64,000 nt of DNA from Photobacterium aquae (GTDB lineage Bacteria > Pseudomonadota > Gammaproteobacteria > Enterobacterales > Vibrionaceae): the NCBI RefSeq assembly GCF_001029445.1, contig NZ_LDOT01000023.1, forward strand, positions 219,406 to 283,405. The letters are read 5' to 3'. The notes under the pieces were generated by a model that did no database searches, was not told the DNA's origin, and worked only from the letters and a program-made list of their open reading frames with translations. The translations under genes were made by a program, and so were the position numbers. This document shows, in pieces, positions 60,232 through 64,000 of the stretch; position 1 is the first letter of the stretch; every line of letters begins with the position of its first letter.

Positions 60232-61476
60232 TTATGCAGCAGTATTTTGTTGGGCAGTTTGTGCTTTTGCTTCAGCGGCTTTGCATGCCGCAGCTGTAAA
60301 GATGACATCAGTTGAACTGTTAAGCGCCGTTTCGGCTGAGTCTTGGATGACACCGATAATGAAGCCAACTGCAACAACTTGCATCGCCACATCGTTCGGC
60401 ACACCAAAGAGGCTACAGGCGAGAGGGATCAGTAGTAGCGAACCACCAGCAACGCCCGATGCACCACAAGCAGAAACCGCAGCGACAATACTCAGGAGTA
60501 TGGCTGTTGCAAGGTCGACCTCAATTCCGAGAGTGTGTACGGCTGCCAGTGACAGAATAGTGATCGTGATAGCCGCGCCACCCATATTGATGGTTGCCCC
60601 TAGCGGGATAGACACTGAATAGGTGTCTTCATGAAGATCCAGCTTTTTGCACAGTTCCATGTTTACCGGGATATTTGCAGCTGAACTACGGGTAAAGAAG
60701 GCGGTGATGCCACTCTCACGTAGGCAGCGAAGTACCAGCGGGTATGGGTTCTCGCGAGTTTTGAAGAAAACGATCGCAGGGTTAACGACAAAGGCAAGAG
60801 TAAGCATACAGCCTAATAGTACAGCCAGTAAGTGACCGTAGCCGATCAGCGCATCGAAGCCAGTTTGGGCGAAGGTGTTGGCAACGAGGCCGAAAATACC
60901 AATTGGGGCCAGGCGAATAATGAAACGGACGATGAGCGTGATACCGTTGGATACGTCATGGAATATCTGCTTGGTTGCATCGCTGGCTTGGTGAAGTGAT
61001 AGGCCCAGCGCAATAGCCCATGCCAAAATCCCGATGAAATTACCGGTCATTAGTGCATTTACTGGGTTGTCGACAACGTTCAGCAGTAGTGTATTGATGA
61101 CTTCGGCGATGCCTTCAGGCGGGGTAGCCCCTTCCGCGCTCGTTACCAGAGTTAGAGTGGTTGGGAAAAGGAAACTCATGGTTACTGCGGTCAATGACGC
61201 CATTAATGTACCGAATAGGTAAAGCACAATAATGGGCTTCATATTGGTATGTGCGCCTTTTTTCTGGTTGGCAATAGATGATGCAACCAGAATGAAGACC
61301 AGTATCGGTGCAACAGCTTTTAATGCACTGACGAACAGGTTACCAAGGAATCCAACTTTGACAGCGGCTTCACTTGAGAAGAGTGCAAGCAGAACACCAG
61401 CAATAATACCAAAGAGTATTTGGATTACGAGGCTGCCGTTCGCGACTCGGGCTAGAAAGGGTTGTGTTTGATTCAT
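60232..61476 (-). CDS. sstT: Sodium:serine/threonine symporter
   Basis: 414 residues, DAACS (glutamate-type) fold with eight membrane helices and two re-entrant loops: TAFFTRSSAANIPVNMELCKK (the serine-rich HP1 loop), GATINMGGAAITI and GVAGGSLLLIPLACSLFG. Close to E. coli SstT in length and motif order. Takes up serine and threonine with sodium. AGGA lies six bases before the ATG. Single gene. Confidence 0.94.
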   Translation of the reverse strand: MNQTQPFLARVANGSLVIQILFGIIAGVLLALFSSEAAVKVGFLGNLFVSALKAVAPILVFILVASSIANQKKGAHTNMKPIIVLYLFGTLMASLTAVTMSFLFPTTLTLVTSAEGATPPEGIAEVINTLLLNVVDNPVNALMTGNFIGILAWAIALGLSLHQASDATKQIFHDVSNGITLIVRFIIRLAPIGIFGLVANTFAQTGFDALIGYGHLLAVLLGCMLTLAFVVNPAIVFFKTRENPYPLVLRCLRESGITAFFTRSSAANIPVNMELCKKLDLHEDTYSVSIPLGATINMGGAAITITILSLAAVHTLGIEVDLATAILLSIVAAVSACGASGVAGGSLLLIPLACSLFGVPNDVAMQVVAVGFIIGVIQDSAETALNSSTDVIFTAAACKAAEAKAQTAQQNTAA

Positions 61477-61854
61477 ATTACATCCTGCAGATTTTAATAG
61501 TTATTGACCGTCTCCAACATCAGCCTGTCCACAGGTGGCAAGAGACGGTGCGGGAAGAGTGAAATCTTGCCCGCGTCACATTTTGTAACAGGAATTTTGG
61601 CATAATTCCATACCATATCAATATAAACTTTTGTGCAACCATCATTTAACATTCCATTTCTCTAGAGATGGAAACGTTTGGCTTATGCTGAGAGCACAAA
61701 AAATCAGATGTTAACAATGGTAAAAAACAAGGATGTGGGGTTGTTAAAAAGCCCACATGAGTGGGCTTTCAGAGTGAGATAAAATTCAGTGATAGCGCCA
61801 AATAGTTAAATACTTTTTAAGTATCACTGCATTTTTATACATTTACAGTTCTAA
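61477..61854. other. Intergenic region upstream of sstT
   Basis: Holds the sstT promoter (minus). Two elements stand out: the inverted repeat GGAATT-N7-AATTCC (61591-61609), and GGAAACGTTTGG (61670-61681), a LacI/PurR-family-like core. The terminator of the bat operon (61748-61769) is listed separately. No gene is seen here. Confidence 0.45.
61748..61769 (-). terminator. Terminator of the batD unit
   Basis: Minus strand AAAGCCCAC-TCAT-GTGGGCTTT followed by TTAAC, 85 bases after the batD stop. Confidence 0.75.
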
Positions 61855-63585
61855 TTACTCTGGTTCAATGGGGGTCAGTGCTGGTTTCTTATCTGTTTGA
61901 CTCCGTAGTGGCTCTTTCTCAATGGTTTCCAGTAGAGACAGCAGTGTTTTTTGAGCATCTTTAACACTTTCATCTTTTTTGCCGTTCTCTGTACTTTGCT
62001 TGGCTGCATAGGAGCTCGCCATGATTGCCGAGATGAGTTTACGAACCTGTTGTTCCTGCGGATGATTGGGTTGAGCCTGTTGCCACTTTTTCATGTGGTA
62101 TTGCAGCTGGATGTTATCGTTAGCTTTGATAGCCTGACGCATTCCTGCCAGTGGTGATGGAATAGCCTTATCAGTGCCGGGGATCAACACTGTGGTACTA
62201 GCGATCAAAGCAAGGCGTTTGTTACGTTCATTGATGAACAGCCAGATGGTCAATAACCATAATCCTGCGAAAATACCCGTTGCCCAAATCCATACCGGGT
62301 TGTTGGCGGTTTCTGCCGTTTGCGGAGTTGGCGTAGGCTGCGGGTTCGCTGTGGTGTTTGGAGCAAGATTGACAGGTGCTGCTGTATTGTTATCGATAGT
62401 TGATGGGTTATCGCCCGGCATAACGGTGAGCGAGAGTCCATCAACCTTGCTGGTTTGTTGTTTGTCGTTGGCCGTATCCCACCAATTAATAGCCAGTGAT
62501 GGTAGTGTTAAGGTGCCATCTTGGCGTGGAATGATGACCTGTTTTAGGGTCATTGTTGTATAACCTTGATCCGAACCGTAGACAGGTTTTTCACTGTAAA
62601 CCCGAACCGATGATGGATAGGTCAGGTTTAGGTTCGGTAGACGGCTCTGTTCGATATTTTTTACCCTGAGGGTAAGGATTCGGGTGATAGGTTCGCCGAC
62701 TTTGACGCTATTGGTTGTTGGTTGCCATTGCTGGGAAAGTTGGAGATCTTCGGTAGGTAGCCAAACACCTTGGTAACCGGCTGGTTTGTTTTTTACATGT
62801 AGCACTTCTTGTTCGGCTGCTTTGTTAAACGGCAAACGCAGGGTCGAGCCAAATCCTCGGCTACCTTTGATGATAGTACCGGAGAACTCCGCCCCGTGCA
62901 GGGTAATATTGCCTGCGCTGGTTGGTGTAATTTGGTATTTGCGAATAACAACAAGGTAACGCTTACCGTTAAGGACGGTCTCGACTTGGCGATCTTCCCC
63001 AAGTTGATGGACCTCTAATCCGTCACCGGATGGTGCCGTAAGCGAGGCTTGCCGTATTTGCTCTCCTAGTTGGACGCGTACCGTATATTCGGCGCTTTCA
63101 CCAAGGTACAGGCTTGATTTATCAAGGTCTGCCATCACTTTTATATCAGGTGTTGCTGTATTTGTTTGCCCGTCACTGGCTGTTTTAAGTGATGTGATTG
63201 TAATTGGATCTGTGCTTGAAGCGCCAATACGAAAGCTCGGAATCGTAAATTCGCCAATTTCTTTGGTGGCTAATGCCACCGTCCATTCTGTGCTGCGACT
63301 TACCGTTCCGTTGATGATTTGGGTGCCGCTACTTGCTGATGGCGTACCGATGTTGAAATGCTCTTTTAATACCGAGAGATCGAGAGCATTGGTATTAACG
63401 TTGTCATCGATAGATACCTGTAATTGAAATACCTCATGGACGCCAACGACATTCTTGCTGACGGTGGCAACCGCTTGAGCTGCATAAGTGGCCGAGGTGA
63501 AAAATAAGCCCATGAAAGTGGCTAAACACAGCATAGCGTGCTTGAGCTGGAGGGGCATAATGGATGCAAAATTTCGGGTATTCAT
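61855..63585 (-). CDS. batD: BatD family protein
   Basis: 576 residues from the ATG at 63585 (a GTG at 63591 adds two). Signal peptide, then several immunoglobulin-like domains (about 40-410; FQLQVSIDDNVN, YTVRVQLGE and VGEPITRILTLRVKN), one membrane helix (about 430-450) and a cytoplasmic C-terminal region. BatD works with the von Willebrand A proteins BatA and BatB in a MoxR-linked envelope complex; aerotolerance was the original phenotype. It starts two to eight bases after the upstream gene's stop codon, so they are cotranscribed. Confidence 0.85.
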   Translation of the reverse strand: MNTRNFASIMPLQLKHAMLCLATFMGLFFTSATYAAQAVATVSKNVVGVHEVFQLQVSIDDNVNTNALDLSVLKEHFNIGTPSASSGTQIINGTVSRSTEWTVALATKEIGEFTIPSFRIGASSTDPITITSLKTASDGQTNTATPDIKVMADLDKSSLYLGESAEYTVRVQLGEQIRQASLTAPSGDGLEVHQLGEDRQVETVLNGKRYLVVIRKYQITPTSAGNITLHGAEFSGTIIKGSRGFGSTLRLPFNKAAEQEVLHVKNKPAGYQGVWLPTEDLQLSQQWQPTTNSVKVGEPITRILTLRVKNIEQSRLPNLNLTYPSSVRVYSEKPVYGSDQGYTTMTLKQVIIPRQDGTLTLPSLAINWWDTANDKQQTSKVDGLSLTVMPGDNPSTIDNNTAAPVNLAPNTTANPQPTPTPQTAETANNPVWIWATGIFAGLWLLTIWLFINERNKRLALIASTTVLIPGTDKAIPSPLAGMRQAIKANDNIQLQYHMKKWQQAQPNHPQEQQVRKLISAIMASSYAAKQSTENGKKDESVKDAQKTLLSLLETIEKEPLRSQTDKKPALTPIEPE

Positions 63586-63592
63586 TATCACA

Positions 63593-64000
63593 TTACCATG
63601 AGTTATCAGTTTGATTTGGTGCTCGTCTTTCTCGGGCTTGCAGAATCATCTGCGCACGGATAAGGGCACTGGTATCATCTGGGATTTGTTCCAGTTTTTT
63701 GAGTACGGGATTGCTAGCTTGAATCGCCTCATTCCCAGTCTTTGAATCAGAAGCCGCCAATGCTGATGCGGTATCATCCTCTTTGTTACCGGGACGGCCA
63801 TTGTCCTTGGTGACAGTGGCGGTAGTGTTGTCGGACTTTTCGTCGCTTTGCTTAACCGCTCCCTGTTGCTGCTGGCCTTGCTGCGACTGACTATTGCTGT
63901 CTTGTTGCTGCTGGCCTTGCTGCGACTGATTATTGCTGTCTTGTTGCTGCTGGCCTTGCTGCGACTGACTGTTGCTGTCTTGTTGCTGCTGGCCTTGCTG
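63593..64000 (-). CDS. BatB/BatC-like protein, Gln-rich C-terminal part (cut by window edge)
   Basis: The last 135 residues of a gene that continues past the window. They contain several copies of a 13-residue glutamine-rich repeat, then an Asp/Thr-rich linker and a conserved end: KLEQIPDDTSALIRAQMILQ followed by ARERR. In vibrios this end belongs to a von Willebrand A plus TPR protein combining BatB and BatC. The stop codon (63595-63593) is just before batD. The domains that would prove the family lie outside the window, so the identity rests on the tail and on the batD neighbour. Confidence 0.75.
   Translation of the reverse strand, partial: QQGQQQQDSNSQSQQGQQQQDSNNQSQQGQQQQDSNSQSQQGQQQQGAVKQSDEKSDNTTATVTKDNGRPGNKEDDTASALAASDSKTGNEAIQASNPVLKKLEQIPDDTSALIRAQMILQARERRAPNQTDNSW
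63866..64000. repeat. 39-bp tandem repeat in the BatB/BatC-like gene
   Basis: Three full units (63866-63904, 63905-63943, 63944-63982) and a partial fourth reaching the window edge. Units differ by one or two bases. On the minus strand each encodes QDSNSQSQQGQQQ (or SNN), so the reading frame is kept (39 = 13 codons). Copy number can change by slippage without breaking the frame. Confidence 0.92.

Noticed and set aside
63866..64000. CRISPR-like array
   Set aside because: The repeat units are contiguous with no unique spacers and keep a coding frame; it is a protein tandem repeat.

Overview
This 64 kb window is bacterial chromosomal DNA from a marine gammaproteobacterium, most likely a member of the Vibrionaceae close to Photobacterium. 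The main reasons are the TonB2-type energy-transducing operon with ttpC, the H-NOX plus hybrid-kinase pair, the small Lpp lipoprotein, sstT, and the overall codon and base composition. This assignment is inferred from gene families and arrangement; no database search was run. I see no rRNA, tRNA, insertion sequence, prophage or CRISPR array. The first gene (codA) and the last (a BatB/BatC-like protein) run off the window.

Layout. 1-6.0 kb: cytosine uptake and deamination (codBA), an orphan CpxR-type regulator, Lpp, a SCO copper chaperone with a small membrane partner, and periplasmic asparaginase. 6.0-12 kb: a DUF368/PopT lipid-carrier transporter, then a two-component system divergent from two glycosyltransferases of the lipid A-modification type, with a 33-bp palindrome between them. 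12-25.7 kb: mixed housekeeping and hypothetical genes, including an aminotransferase, the nitric-oxide sensor H-NOX with its hybrid kinase, a nitroreductase, a Fur-box-preceded NAD(P)-binding protein, a fatty-acid desaturase behind a FabR-like operator, an L,D-transpeptidase and an orphan CpxA-type kinase.

25.8-44.5 kb is dominated by iron. A Fur-box-preceded TonB-dependent siderophore receptor is followed by the DUF3450-ttpC-exbB2-exbD2-tonB2-TPR operon. After an EF-G-like GTPase, an acetyltransferase and a CE2-type esterase comes a second Fur-box-preceded operon: PepSY membrane protein, DUF2271, DUF4198, a small periplasmic protein, DUF6162, substrate-binding protein, ATPase, permease and a second binding-protein-like gene. 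Its order closely resembles the Pseudomonas fpvGHJK-fpvCDEF locus, which reduces ferrisiderophore in the periplasm and imports the released iron. The two clusters together could make a complete path: outer-membrane uptake, TonB energy, periplasmic reduction and inner-membrane import.

45-51.3 kb: PEP-dependent dihydroxyacetone kinase (dhaKLM) and its regulator DhaR. DhaM here is an 801-residue DhaM-HPr-enzyme I fusion. Two copies of a TTTCA-N3-TGAAA palindrome lie upstream of dhaK. 51.3-64 kb: a cation-efflux-type transporter, a Crp-family regulator, a PTS EIIC-like membrane protein, a coiled-coil protein, a cupin, a FAD oxidoreductase, a receiver-CheX-like protein with a PAS partner, OmpA, SstT, BatD, and the glutamine-rich tail of a BatB/BatC-like protein carrying a 39-bp tandem repeat.

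Most transcription units end in clear intrinsic terminators, many of them bidirectional between convergent genes. The many overlapping stop/start codons support the operons proposed here.
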